Origin: Acanthosepion pharaonis
Lineage: Eukaryota > Mollusca > Cephalopoda > Sepiida > Sepiidae
Direction of reading: 5' to 3'
DNA: 64,000 nt
Assembly: GCA_903632075.3 (NCBI GenBank)
Contig: CAHIKZ030002090.1
Coordinates: 1,041,001-1,105,000, forward strand
The notes beneath the pieces were generated by a model, which was given only the letters and a program-made list of their open reading frames with translations, did no database searches and was not told the origin of the DNA. The position numbers were made by a program, and so were the translations under genes. Shown here piece after piece: positions 44,389 through 54,320 of the stretch (its first letter is position 1; every line of letters begins with the position of its first letter).

Positions 44389-44391
44389 TTT
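44306..44391. repeat. (TA)n-(GATA)n microsatellite
   Basis: TA run followed by eight or so GATA units. Confidence 0.95.
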
Positions 44392-44578
44392 TAGCAATTG
44401 CAGAATAAAAGGTTATATATTTTGTATGTATAAATGGTAACCAAATGGGAAACAAATGCATAGAAAAAAAAAATTGTACTTCTTATTTTTGGGAAGAGAA
44501 AAAGTTTGCAAATAATAACTTGAGTAACATCGTAATCACTACTTAGATCCCTGATTATCATTCTAGTAATAATTTTTG

Positions 44579-45362
44579 GTTAATTTGCAGTATAAGCACC
44601 AAAAGCCCCCGGAAATGAGAATGTACCATTCTGGTGTGAAAATGCCTGGTTATTTCGAAAATGACATTAAAACATTGCGCTCGATTACCGTTTTCAATTT
44701 ACCTTCCTCTAGTAGTAATGCGCTGAAGCTTACTTAGTTAACGGTCTTTTTTTACAGCTTTTCATATCTCACTGCTCTTGATTACTGCGCAATTTTTGTG
44801 GATGTTATTTTAAAATGTACTTATTTTTTAAAATGAAGTTTTAAATGAATAGTATTTTTCTTTATTGTCCATAATAAATCTGCTTATAGCTAATGTAACA
44901 GAAACTCACCTTAAAATGTAACTTATGAAGCTTCAAATTCAAGAAACGTTCACCACACACACACACACACACGTGCGCGCACAAAAAACATTGTTGAAAA
45001 GAAGGAAAAAATCCTTCTTTTACTTTTCAGGTACATCATTTTTATTTTAATTGGCGGATTTTACGATTTTTGCACATTATTTCGCGCATACGTTACAAAC
45101 TTCGCGCATTGCGCAGTAATCAAGACAAGTGAAGCTCCCACGCTGCATGACTATTCGAGGCAAACGTATGTTAACAAAGCCAGTAATGGCGAACGTTCTG
45201 TGTACGCGACGAGAAAGAAGTCAAACTTACATTGTCCATAACTTCTAAATAGTAATCAAGTGCAATGTTTTAATGTCATTTTTGAAATAAGCAGGCAATT
45301 TCACACTAGAATGGTACATTCTCAATACCGGGGGCTTTTGGTGCTCATACTGCAAATTAACC
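44579..45362. mobile_element. Non-autonomous DNA element with ~112-bp terminal inverted repeats
   Basis: Left arm 44579-44690 and right arm 45251-45362 are about 90% identical in inverted orientation, starting GGTTAATTTGCAGTATAAGC. A second inverted pair lies inside (CTCTTGATTACTGCGCAA near 44775; its reverse complement near 45110). The middle is CpG-richer (TTCGCGCAT repeats near 45080-45112) than the surroundings, with no coding frame. Superfamily not identified; target duplication not clear because simple repeats abut the right end. Confidence 0.78.
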
Positions 45363-45379
45363 TAATTGTCTTTCTCACC

Positions 45380-45391
45380 CCTCTCTCTCTC

Positions 45392-45478
<87 letters not shown>
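45380..45478. repeat. (CT)n-(TA)n microsatellite
   Basis: CT run to about 45439, then TA run. Confidence 0.95.
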
Positions 45479-45482
<4 letters not shown>

Positions 45483-45639
45483 ATTGGGCTCCTTTTAATG
45501 CTGAATCCAAGGATGTGCTAATAATAGGTGTTTCAGTGGTAATTTGGATTCTAAGCAGTCTCCAGCCTCATGTATACACACTTTTAGCATAGTACAATCG
45601 GGTTTGAATTCAGAATTTCCTTCTCCTAGACTGGTTGCC

Positions 45640-46300
45640 ACCCAAGACTATAGGACTCAGTCTGTCAAGCAATTTTGCCAATAGTTTTCTTTTTCTTTTA
45701 ATGTGTCATGTCTTTTCAGGACGTAGGCGATCATGGCTCTCCACCTCCCTATATTCCTTGAAGCTCACAACAAGTTCCTTCCCTTTGCTTCCTCCCCCAG
45801 ACCACGTTCTGTCATCCACCTGTCAAGTCCGCCAGGTATATCACGCGCTGTTTTCCCTTGTCTCTCTTTCCCTCTATTCAATCTGTGAGTATCAGATTCT
45901 CCAGGCCATTCTTTCTCATTATGTGTCCCAGAAACTTCAGTTGAATCTTCCTGATATTAAGTATAAGCCTCTTCCTTGTTTGCAAACTCTCTAAGATCTC
46001 ATCGTTGCCCACACGCTCGTTCCATGATATCCTTAGCATCCTTCTGTAGAACCACATCTCTGTCGCTTCGAGTCTCTTCTTCATCTTTGAGGAAATCATC
46101 CAACATTCACTGCCGTAAAGAAGGACAGATGTCACGTAACAGTTGAGTATACTTTTCTTTGTTACCAAAGATATCCTCCTGTCTCGCAGTACTCTGCCCA
46201 GCTTTTCTCGGTCTCGGGTGAACGGAGGAGGGTAGTCACAGAAATAACTCTTTGCTAAGACTCGACTAAGAACTGCGTGCTTTCCCAACTCTTGACCGTG
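45640..46300 (-). pseudogene. RTE-type LINE 3' part, 136-codon open frame
   Basis: Frame 46288-45878 is open and contains KLGRVLRDRRISLVTKKSIL, YVTSVLLYGSECWMISSKMK, RLEATEMWFYRRMLRISW and KFLGHIMRKNGLENL, the conserved segment after the RT in RTE-type LINEs. The C-terminus and 3' tail continue to about 45690 with shifts (the usual GDHGSPPPY-like end). Less decayed than the copies at 26.2 and 33.2 kb. RT core and endonuclease are missing, as in 5'-truncated insertions. Confidence 0.85.
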
Positions 46301-46369
46301 TCTCTAAGTAATATGTGCTTATTTAAAATTCATTCTCGTACACCTTGGTCAATAGTTTAGGTCTCTCTA

Positions 46370-46980
46370 AACGCTGTAATAAATGCCTGGCTGCTTCTTG
46401 CCTGTTGGAAATCCTCTTCTATAGTTCTAGTCTTTAAGAACTCAGCTGAACCACCTGATCCTTTCAACTATTGGCCTATAAGCCATCTACCTCTTTTTGC
46501 CAAAATACTAGATGCCATAATCAAACCTGAATTGGTCATGCATCTCACATCAAAGGATCTTCTTTCGGATAAGCACGATGGCTTTGCCTTCTCTCGGTCA
46601 ACTGCTGATGTATCAAAGATTATTGCTGAAAGAGCTTTACATAAGAATGGTTAAGCTCAAGCTGTTGCTTTGGACATCTCAAATGTATTTAACAAGGGTT
46701 TGGCATACTGAGTTTCTTCACAAGTTGAAAGATTATGGTACTTCTGAACAAATTTTTGAACTGATTCAGTCTTTCTTATCAAGTCGCAAAATGAAAATTA
46801 TCCTGAATGGTCACTCTTCTAGATCTTTTTGCATGCATGAAGGCATCCCCCAGGGTTCTATCCTTGGACCTATGCTGTTCCTAATTTTCATCAATGACCT
46901 TGCTGCTGGCATCAGTTCTCAACTTGGTATCTATACTAATGACGCAACTATTTATTATTGTCATAAGAGTAAGTCTGATT
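46370..46980 (+). pseudogene. Jockey/CR1-type LINE, RT palm fragment
   Basis: Covers an earlier part of RT than the other copies: FKNSAEPPDPFNYWPIS (about 46435), FAKILDAIIKPELV, LTSKDLLSDKHDGFAFSRS, VALDISNVFNK (46664), then the open frame 46578-46982 with GIPQGSILGPMLFLIFINDL and LGIYTNDATIYYC, where YADD has become YTND. The catalytic change and a few stops mark it as dead. It ends abruptly at about 46980, where the hammerhead-like repeat begins. Confidence 0.85.
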
Positions 46981-46989
46981 GAGCCAATT

Positions 46990-47365
46990 GGATGTCTAGC
47001 CATACTGATGAGCTGTAATACAACGAAAAAGTCTGTCTGCTGATGATATATACGACCCTGAAAAATTTAATTCCGGTCGAGCACTCTGGAGAGAAAGTGC
47101 GAATTTGTAAACAATGACTACTACTGCTAATGCTGCAAAGCTCTTCCATGAATTGGGCCCTCTTGGCCATTGGCGTGTTTATTTGAAGAATAGGTACGTA
47201 TAAATTCACCTTCATCTCTACTGGAAGCTGATAGCTCAGGGGTAAACTCTTTGACTGATGTCAAATCAGTTGGGTTTCGATCCCGGCTTGAAACAGTCGG
47301 ATGTCTAGCCACACTGATGAGCTGTGATACAGCAAAAGAATCTGTCTGTGGATGACGATATATAT
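46990..47365 (+). repeat. Hammerhead-like direct repeats flanking a tRNA-like sequence
   Basis: Two direct repeats (46990-47054, 47299-47365) start GGATGTCTAGCCA. Each contains CTGATGA (47005-47011, 47314-47320), then a 13-nt stem-loop GCTGT-AAT-ACAAC or GCTGT-GAT-ACAGC, then CGAAAAA or AAAAGAA. In the second copy CCACA before and TGTGG after the core can pair, like stem I. This is the order of a hammerhead ribozyme. Defects: copy 1 has a stem II mismatch and weak stem I; copy 2 has G12 changed to A; stem III is unclear in both. Core spacing is 309 bp. In between, 47225-47288 is tRNA-like. Confidence 0.5.
47225..47288 (+). ncRNA. tRNA-like segment (polymerase III A and B boxes)
   Basis: TAGCTCAGGGGTAA is A-box-like and GGGTTTCGATCCC B-box-like (about 47272-47284). 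An anticodon-arm-like hairpin TTTGAC-TGAT-GTCAAA lies between. The acceptor stem does not pair well, so this is a tRNA-derived SINE head rather than a tRNA gene. Confidence 0.6.
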
Positions 47366-47387
47366 AGGTAGTAAGACCGATCAAACT

Positions 47388-47390
<3 letters not shown>

Positions 47391-47454
<64 letters not shown>
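47391..47454. repeat. (TA)n microsatellite
   Basis: About 30 TA units; source of the YIYIYI frames on both strands. Confidence 0.97.
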
Positions 47455-47456
<2 letters not shown>

Positions 47457-48128
47457 TACGGATACAAAAGGCGATTATCTTCCTTTGGTGGCAATAGGTT
47501 ACATGGGTCATGTATCAGCCGCTTAGTGACATCACTTCATATAATGATGAGAGAGGCCAGTCATTCAGTTTGTTTACAAAAGCCAAACTTTTACAGCAGT
47601 AAGTTTTTTTTTAGCCTGGGATAAGGGGTGTAGTTTGAGGTGAAATCTGCCTCCTCTAGCAAATTATACAGTTTACAAGTCCATGGTGCCGTCTATCTTT
47701 TGGAATATTTTTTCCTCAGATATAGAAAGCGCATTTCTTAACTTGGGAGAGCCCAAAACTTGGCATTTCCAGTTCACTGAATATGTCCTCACGTGGCACA
47801 TAGTAGATGAATCCTGCCAGCTTGAATCTGGAGTCATAAACATGGCTTCTCCACAAACAAAGAATAATCTCCATATCATATGTAAGACCCTAGTTTTTCG
47901 TTTTCCTTACACTCTGCTTACTGTATAGTTATACGATACATTATTCTCTGTGTGGAACATGTGTACATTTCTGTATATAGATTTGTGTATGTTTTGGTGG
48001 TATAAAAATCTCTCTGAGAACAAAGCATGTTTATCATTCGTTTTCCTTTCAGTCATTCCGTTCCGTCCAGGAAATACAGTGCTATCATGCATATAATAAT
48101 GTTCATAATGGGGGAAATGTAAATGGAA
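47455..48128 (+). repeat. LTR-like dispersed repeat, family G copy 2
   Basis: Starts CAAAAGGCGATTATCTTCC, has GGTATAAAAATCTCTCTGAG (TATA-like) followed by AACAAAGCATGTTTATC at about 47998-48035, and ends CATAATGGGGGAAATGTAAA. Matches 10013-10740 except in the middle. The open frames inside are chance. Best explained as a solo LTR or non-autonomous LTR element. Confidence 0.5.
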
Positions 48129-48129
48129 G

Positions 48130-48178
<49 letters not shown>

Positions 48179-48235
48179 GCGATTGATTTATCTATCAAAT
48201 ATATATATATATATATAGATAGATAGATAATATTA
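48129..48235. repeat. (TA)n and GATA microsatellites
   Basis: Two TA runs separated by GTAGCGATTGATTTATCTAT, then short GATA units. Confidence 0.92.
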
Positions 48236-48360
48236 GTGGAAAATATACATACATATGAAAAATATATCTAAAAAATTCCCATACATGTATATTTTCAGAA
48301 AAAAATTTTCCAAGAGGAAGGATCCAGGTAGAACTCAATGTCTAGGACAGAGTAAGGATA

Positions 48361-48738
48361 TAATAAAAAGGCTTAAACACTAATATTCCATGGTCATAAT
48401 TTATTCCATTGGAATCGTAAATACGATCCAAATCATCAGACCTACAAATTCAAAATGAAAACAGAAAAAACAACTCCGGAAATCAAAAACGAATTTAGAG
48501 AAAGAGTAAATATGAGGAGCGGGGACATGAAACCTTCCCACCTCACCCACATCTCCTAAAATTCTCTCTGTTAAGGTTTCATCTCCCTCCTCCTCATACT
48601 TACTCTTTCTCTAAATTCGTTTTTGATTTCCGGAGTTGTTTTTTCTGTTTTCATTTTGAATTTGTAGGTCTGATGATTTGGATCGTATTTACGATTCCAA
48701 TGGAATATGACCATGGAATATTAGTGTTTAAGCCTTTT

Positions 48739-48742
<4 letters not shown>
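48361..48742. mobile_element. Foldback element with ~170-bp arms
   Basis: Left arm 48361-48535 and right arm 48571-48742 are inverted copies, nearly identical except for a 6-bp indel (ATTTAT) and a few changes; they start TAATAAAAAGGCTTAAACAC. The loop is about 35 bp. A single arm occurs at 61579-61690, so the arm is a dispersed repeat that became palindromic here. In the right arm's orientation it reads GGTCTGATGATTTGGATCGT, similar to element 3' ends elsewhere. A (TA)n run abuts the right end. Confidence 0.85.

Positions 48743-48794
<52 letters not shown>
48743..48794. repeat. (TA)n microsatellite
   Basis: TA run starting at the terminal TTATTA of the foldback arm. Confidence 0.95.
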
Positions 48795-48796
<2 letters not shown>

Positions 48797-48929
48797 GTTA
48801 ATCTGTACATAGAAGGTTTTCCTTTTGCCTACTAGTATCCAATTGTTTAATTTCGGTCAGAATTTCTGGGAGGAGGAGTTATCATTACTTACATTATTAT
48901 AGGCCTATTGCCCCCCCCTTTTGTTGTTA

Positions 48930-49165
48930 TCACAACATTTTCCCATAGAGCTTCCCGGTCTTCATCAGATGATTGTCCAACCGAGTAACCGTCAGGGAAT
49001 TTCAAACTGAATCTTTTATTTAATCTACTGGGCTAGATTGTTTTTATCCATGTCCAGGTATATCTCATCTACTTCTTATTTAGAAGTTATTGAAATTGCA
49101 ATGAATATGTCACCAAATTCATGAACCAATGCTTTAATCCACTAGACTACCCACTTGGAGATTTA
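48930..49165 (-). mobile_element. tRNA-derived SINE B, reverse, degraded
   Basis: The reverse complement has AGTGGATTAAAGCATTGGTT (A-box region), TTCATGAATTTGGTGACATA, CTAGCCCAGTAGATTAAATA and TTTGAAATTCCCTGACGG, then the CATCTGATGAAGACCGGGAA end. Confidence 0.65.
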
Positions 49166-49256
49166 AGCCTAACCTGACTGCTGCTTATCGTTACTTGTAA
49201 TCTTTGATTTAGTGAGGCTTCACTTTTTACTGTAGCTACTGCTGATATTGGCGAAG

Positions 49257-49350
49257 CCTTGCTGTCACATCTTTTCTGGAGGACACAACAGCTGGAATGT
49301 GATAACAACATCAACGAAGATGGGAGTATTAGTCAATAGCATATATAAGT
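49257..49350 (+). repeat. SINE B-like tail
   Basis: GTGATAACAACATCAACGAA and GATGGGAGTATTAGTCAATA correspond to the 3' part of SINE B; it faces the reverse copy at 48930-49165. Confidence 0.45.
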
Positions 49351-49400
49351 AATGTAAATAATTGTTTAAATTGGCCCTTATTATTAGCATTTACACACCC

Positions 49401-49403
<3 letters not shown>

Positions 49404-49468
<65 letters not shown>
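49404..49468. repeat. (TA)n microsatellite
   Basis: About 32 TA units. Confidence 0.97.
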
Positions 49469-49471
<3 letters not shown>

Positions 49472-49735
49472 TAGTGCATTAATCATTTGTGTTGGTCATA
49501 GTCACGATTAAGAAATCTAGAAATGATATCTCCGGACTTAAACTATCTCTAATGTTTATTGCTTGTACGCACATAAACTTTAAGAATTGTTCGTAAAAAA
49601 GTGATAATTCATTTTAATATCATTTTTATTTTAGATTTTTATATTATTTATATATTCAGTGATTTTTTTATATTATTATATATAGTTTTTTTTATTTTAT
49701 CTTTTTATTTTTTATATATTACTTATATATCCCTT

Positions 49736-50650
49736 CTTCTATGTTCTGTCGCCCTTCAGGATGTGGGCGACTGCGCCTTTCGACAACTTTCTACCCTTTT
49801 CTACCTCTTAGTAATGTTTATCTTTTTACTGTTTCATTCATTCTCTATTTTGCAGTCTGTACACACAAACTCGCTATGTGCCCCATAATTTTCAACTGCG
49901 TTTTTCTGATTTTAATTATAAGTGTCCTTGTTTTAGTTTTATTTAGAACTTACTTGTTAGTCACATACTCTGTTGAGGGTATTCTCAGAATTAGTTCAAA
50001 GTGAAATCATTTATAGCAGTTAAATGGAAAATTATATATTGAATATCTATACTTAATATGTTTGTTTTTTTTGCGCACACTTCAATATACTATAGGGATG
50101 TAAGGAACGATTACAAGTGACATTTTTGCTCCCATTTTCCTTAAGTATTTCTTGTTGCTCACTTGTTCCATCCATGATATTCTTGGCATTCACCTATATA
50201 AGCACATCACTGTTGCCTCTATTCTCCTCTTCATCTCTGAAGAAATTGTCTTGCATTCATTTCTATAAATGAGGAGCGACATTACATAGCAGTTCATTAC
50301 TCTTTATTTTGTTGCTAATGAAATTTTCCTGTTTCTTAATAATTTGTTTAGCTTTTGGAAAACATCATTTGCGATTCTAATACACCTTTAAATTTTAGTG
50401 TCACGTTTTTTCCATCTTCAGTTAAAATACTTCTTAGTTATTTGAATTTCTGCACTTGCTTGGTGTTGACATATCCAATTCATGCCTTGCAATTTAGCTT
50501 TTTGTCTTCCTGACAACTATAAATTCTGTTTTCTTACAATTAAGACTTAATCATTTCTTCCCATTTTTCTTTAATACCTTGTCTTGTAGTTCCTGCTGTT
50601 TTCTTTTTGCGTCTGCGATCAACATGTTCTCATCTCCATAAATCTTTATA
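49736..50650 (-). pseudogene. RTE-type LINE 3' part, heavily decayed
   Basis: Minus-strand segments correspond to those of 35275-35600 (the TCACGTTTTTTCCATCTTC region at 50400) and of 33180-33665 (CTGTCGCCCTTCAGGATGTG at the 3' end, 49750). A gap or substitution around 50050-50110 separates parts. No frame longer than about 60 codons survives. Confidence 0.7.
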
Positions 50651-50879
50651 AATTAAACATGCTTCCCTATTTACTTAGCTTCATCAGTGTTACATCCAAG
50701 GTTGTTTGGGATGAACAAAAACGAATTTAAATAAAAGACAAGTGTATTTTAACACATAATAAATTAACTTTTATTTATGTTCCGCCTGAGAACAGCAAAG
50801 ATTTGTCTGGATTTAAACCATGATTTCCATGTGTGTGTTAGCTTATCACCATGTTGAATTCAGAAGGTTAAGTTATTCT

Positions 50880-51240
50880 AACCAGTCAAGATCAATTAAA
50901 TTTAATTTCGAATTATCTGCGACATAACACACACCAGAAAATGTTCTATTTCGAAAGGAAACATCGCAAGTTAACTCACCAGTCAAACGAATTGTACTTC
51001 CAGATGCGCACATTGCTATGTGTTCTGTTTCTCACACGTGGCTTTTCAATTTGATCCCACGTCGAATGCGATATTAACGTTATGTCCAACGCTCTATCAA
51101 ACTTGAAACGAATTGGTTTGTTGTTTACAGAAAGAGTAATATATTTTCTGCAGGATTCGTAATCAACTTTGAACGTCGCAAACACTGTATTTGCTTCGCA
51201 CTTTTCGTGTTTCGCTTTTGAAATTTTTTTCGGTTGAATT
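50880..51240 (-). pseudogene. Retroviral-type aspartic protease fragment
   Basis: The minus-strand frame continues from FATFKVDYESCRKYITLSVN to PIRFKFDRALDITLISHSTW. The catalytic DTGS/DTASD-type motif has become DRALD, so the active site is damaged although the aspartate remains. SFRNRTFSGVCYVADN near 50905-50960 is the family's segment after the protease. Then the left LTR-like repeat begins, without RT. Confidence 0.7.
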
Positions 51241-51299
51241 TTTGTGTGAATTTGGATTGCAAAATCCTTCTTTATGTCCGTTTCGGTGACAAATATTGC

Positions 51300-52050
51300 A
51301 CTTACGCTTCTTGAACGGACAAAAGCGTGCATAATGCCAGTCGCCACAATGCCAATATTTTGAAGGAGGTTTCTTTTATGCATAATAAATTATTGCATTC
51401 AGTGGTGAAGACTTTTAACGTAATGTCATTGTCCTGTTCCAGTTTTGAAAGAATCGGATGTAAACATCCAAATGAGTAGAAAATTTTACTACTGCGATAA
51501 AAAAAAAACAAATATTTAAATTGCTCCTCTGTGAGGGAAATTAATTTAAATGTTTCGTATTCTCGATTGACGTGACAAGTAAATGTCACATAATCATCAG
51601 CGTCATTTTTCGTTAGCTTTAAACAATTGAATCGAATATTAAACAAAGAATTTTTTCCGAATACTTTACCGAGTTGTTCCACTGTTTCAGTGATGGTGAG
51701 ATCCTTTGCCTGATTTGGTAAAATATAATTCATATAACGGTCACGTTCCTTAGTTCCTAGTTTACGAATTAGTAAATGAATTTTCCATTTTTCATCTTTG
51801 TGAGAAAAGTCGATGTGAAAGGTTTCCATCCAACATATTAACCACGAAGAGACTTTTTTTCCGTTCGCTTGGTCATAGTAGAATTCTGTGATGTTGTTGG
51901 GCAAAATATCCGCTGAATTGGTATTTTGGTTTGTTCCAGCGCGGAAAAGCTCAAGTTGATTCTGGAACTGTGCAGTCATTGCTGTCAATAACTGTTGTTA
52001 TGACTTCAGAAACTGTTCTTGCTGTTGGCGCAAAATTTCCGTATGCATCT
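51300..52050 (-). pseudogene. Gag-like ORF with zinc knuckles, broken
   Basis: Main frame 51988-51302 (228 codons) starts in a glutamine-rich region (upstream, after a stop, QQQEQF) and contains FYYDQANGKKVSSWLICWME, KLGTKERDRYMNYILPNQ, ITETVEQLGKVFGKN and VTFTCHVNREYETFKL, a capsid-type helical region. After a shift, two CCHC knuckles lie at about 51280-51365: the first has lost its leading cysteine (now Y, then WHC), the second is complete (CNICHRNGHKEGFC). Packaging function is expected for such proteins; here at least one stop and shifts break it. Confidence 0.72.
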
Positions 52051-52379
52051 TTGGCAAATTTGCCACTTATCAACATGCATTTGAAGTTCGAGTCCTCGTC
52101 GTCAAATATTTGTTAAATCTCAAGACAAGTGTATTTTAGCACATAATAAAATAACATTTATTCATGTACTGCCTGAGAACTGGATTTAAACCATGAGTTC
52201 CACGTGCATGTCAGCTTATCACCATGTTGAATTCAGAAGTGCCGCGGTCCAACGTAACTGCATTGTATTTTGATTTATCTTCCTTTATAGGTGTAAGTAA
52301 GTTAGCATCCTTTAACAATCATAAATTATGGAAGTGGAATAAGGTAGTTTTATTTATTTATTTATCTATTTATTTATCT

Positions 52380-52545
52380 ATTCATTTTACTTCAAGCAAG
52401 ACAATAAAGCTATTAAGATGATCGTGGGTTATTGAGTGCGAGAGAAAATGAAAAAAAAAAAAAAGAAAAAAACATGATGGATAGAGAACAATAAAAAAAC
52501 AAGAATTAAGATGACAGAAGATAATGATTGACAGTTATGTTTCAG
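52380..52545 (-). pseudogene. Jockey/CR1-type LINE 3' tail
   Basis: The reverse complement reads ATCTTAATAGCTTTATTGTC and CTTGCTTGAAGTAAA-like, matching the tail at 15590-15800. A TTTA-rich run precedes it at 52345-52380. About 165 bp. Confidence 0.7.
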
Positions 52546-53841
52546 TCTTTAAATTCTATGTCGTTTTCATTGGTTGTGTAACGATTCATGCCTATTTTAT
52601 GTCTTTAGTGTGTATGTAATTGTGCATGCGTCATTTTTAAAATTCTATGAAATTCAACCAATGGCAATAAAACAAACACAGAATTTTCAAAACTGATACA
52701 AATATACAAATTTACGCTCACAAATTACTGGTTCTTGGGAAGAGGTATTCTAGAATTCATCTTGGAGAAAGACCATTCTGAATTCAAACATGGTGGATGT
52801 GGAGCTAGGAACTCTACTCTGTAAAACTTAGTTACTATGGAGGCTACAGTAGTAACCTTGAGCATAACAAGGTTGTGGCTTTATACTCTACAGGGAATCA
52901 GCAGGGTCAGCATAAAATAGTATTTATTTCCATGGAAAATACAACTGATACAGGGAGAACAATGATCCATTTGATAAAGCCAGTTTTCAGTTACAAAACA
53001 TTATTTATTCTAGAGTCATCATCAGTGATTTTACATTTTTTACCAGGAATAAACAAGAGACTGCATGCCATGCTTGTGTTAAACTTATTACACACATTAT
53101 TGCTGGCTCTGCTAAAATGCAATACGCACTAACTGTGCTCACATCTATTATTTGGTCTCCATAAATACTTAGCCAGTATTAATGAATATGAATGGGCATA
53201 ATTTTTCTGCATGGAGGAATTCAGTGAAACGGCGTTGGTTTATAAGCACTTTCATTTCAGGTGTCATTTTATTAGACGGCTATTTAGTTCCTGTCAGAAA
53301 AAAAGGTAAAAAAGTGGTGCATTACGAGCAGGAAGATTGAACTTATACTGCCATACCAATATCTGTCTCCAAAATTGTGGTGGAAAAATAGGCATTACTT
53401 TTGGGTAAACACTTTTATATTGGGAAAGAAATCCATTTTTCCCTGTCCTCTGTTCGATCATATCAACAAATGGTGCAATTGGGGCTTTAATGTAATCAAA
53501 TTTAGTCGTTCTGAATTATTTTCTAGAACCTAAAAGTGTTTGACGGACTCGATGCTGCTGTTTATAGTTTATCAATGCTGTTTGGGACAAGTGATAAATG
53601 AAAACCTGAAAATGAAATATTTTTTCTACTATTTTTTTGTCTACCATGTATTTGTCTGCAAATCCCTTGGAACTGACTAATGGAAAATTACTTTGTCTGA
53701 CAAAAACAGAAAAAAAAACAACACACACACACACAAAAAAAACTATAATGCCATTTCCATATGGTTAAGTATATAGAATTATGATTTTTATTAAAATGCT
53801 ACTTCACCTGAGTATATCACAAAATGCATTAAGCATTAAAA
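52546..53841. other. Unassigned DNA
   Basis: 52740-52900 (TTCTTGGGAAGAGGTATTC, AACTCTACTCTGTAAAACTT) recalls family D wording but is too diverged to assign. No coding signal. Confidence 0.4.
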
Positions 53842-53929
53842 GAATTTGTTTAAGAATTTTTTTAATATTCACTAGAAAAATCTGTTGACAGATTTTTCGA
53901 GTGAATATTAAAAATTTTCAACAAATTCA
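53842..53929. repeat. 88-bp near-perfect hairpin
   Basis: Arms of about 43 nt: GAATTTGTTTAAGAATTTTT at the left and AAAAATTTTCAACAAATTC at the right, with AGAAAAATCTGT/ACAGATTTTTCG at the tip and a 2-nt loop. A miniature inverted-repeat relic is likeliest. The loop is too short for a microRNA precursor of normal shape. Confidence 0.8.
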
Positions 53930-53970
53930 AATATATTATGAAATGGACAAAGTCCAACAATTATTTTAAG

Positions 53971-54166
53971 ACATTTTTATGTTTAGTATTTCCATTAGTC
54001 GGACTATTGTCCTCATCTTTGTCGCCATATTTGTCACAACGTTTCGGCCGTTGTACGCTCCGGCCTTCTTCAGGTGGTTGGAATTTCGAACTGAACCCTT
54101 TATTTCGATCGCTGGGGTAGACTGTTCTAATTCCACGTGCCATGTTTGATGGATGTCAGTTATCCA
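53971..54166 (-). repeat. SINE B 3' half facing a SINE B copy
   Basis: The reverse complement is almost identical to 54432-54625, from TAACTGACATCCATCAAACA to CCGACTAATGGAAATACT. The closeness of the two arms suggests they arose by local duplication or gene conversion. Confidence 0.8.
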
Positions 54167-54320
54167 GTAATAAGGAGTGCCAGAGAAAAGCAATGATAAC
54201 AAAGTTGCAATATGAACTCTGGTAAAGACATGCAATGATAACAGCAAAAATTGCAATATGAGCACTGGTAAAAATGATGCTGAAAACATTAGGTTTATAA
54301 TACTCAGAAGTTCATCCCAG
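54167..54320. repeat. Spacer with ~60-bp tandem duplication
   Basis: GCAATGATAACA with TTGCAATATGA and ACTCTGGTAAA / GCACTGGTAAA occurs twice, about 60 bp apart. Confidence 0.65.

Larger units (their letters stand above)
50735..52239 (-). mobile_element. Gypsy-like LTR retrotransposon, internally deleted
   Basis: Direct repeats 50735-50870 and 52122-52239 (about 85% alike; AGACAAGTGTATTTTA, TGGATTTAAACCATGA, TTATCACCATGTTGAATTCA) enclose minus-strand gag, zinc-knuckle and protease coding sequence. RT, RNase H and integrase are absent: protease coding runs almost to the left repeat. On the minus strand the repeats contain AATAAATGTTATTTTATTAT, a poly(A)-signal-like region. The left repeat has a 17-bp insert. 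The layout fits an element that lost most of pol and then decayed. Boundaries and primer-binding site are not certain. Confidence 0.7.

Noticed and set aside
44074..44461. Frames rich in SIYLSIYL and YIYIYI (also at 39902, 45260, 47305, 62109)
   Set aside because: Translations of GATA and TA microsatellites.
45040..45240. CpG-rich stretch resembling a promoter
   Set aside because: It lies inside the long-TIR element 44579-45362 and has no associated exon.
53842..53929. microRNA precursor
   Set aside because: The loop is only 2 nt and pairing is near-perfect over 43 nt, unlike a Drosha-processed hairpin; an inverted-repeat relic is simpler.
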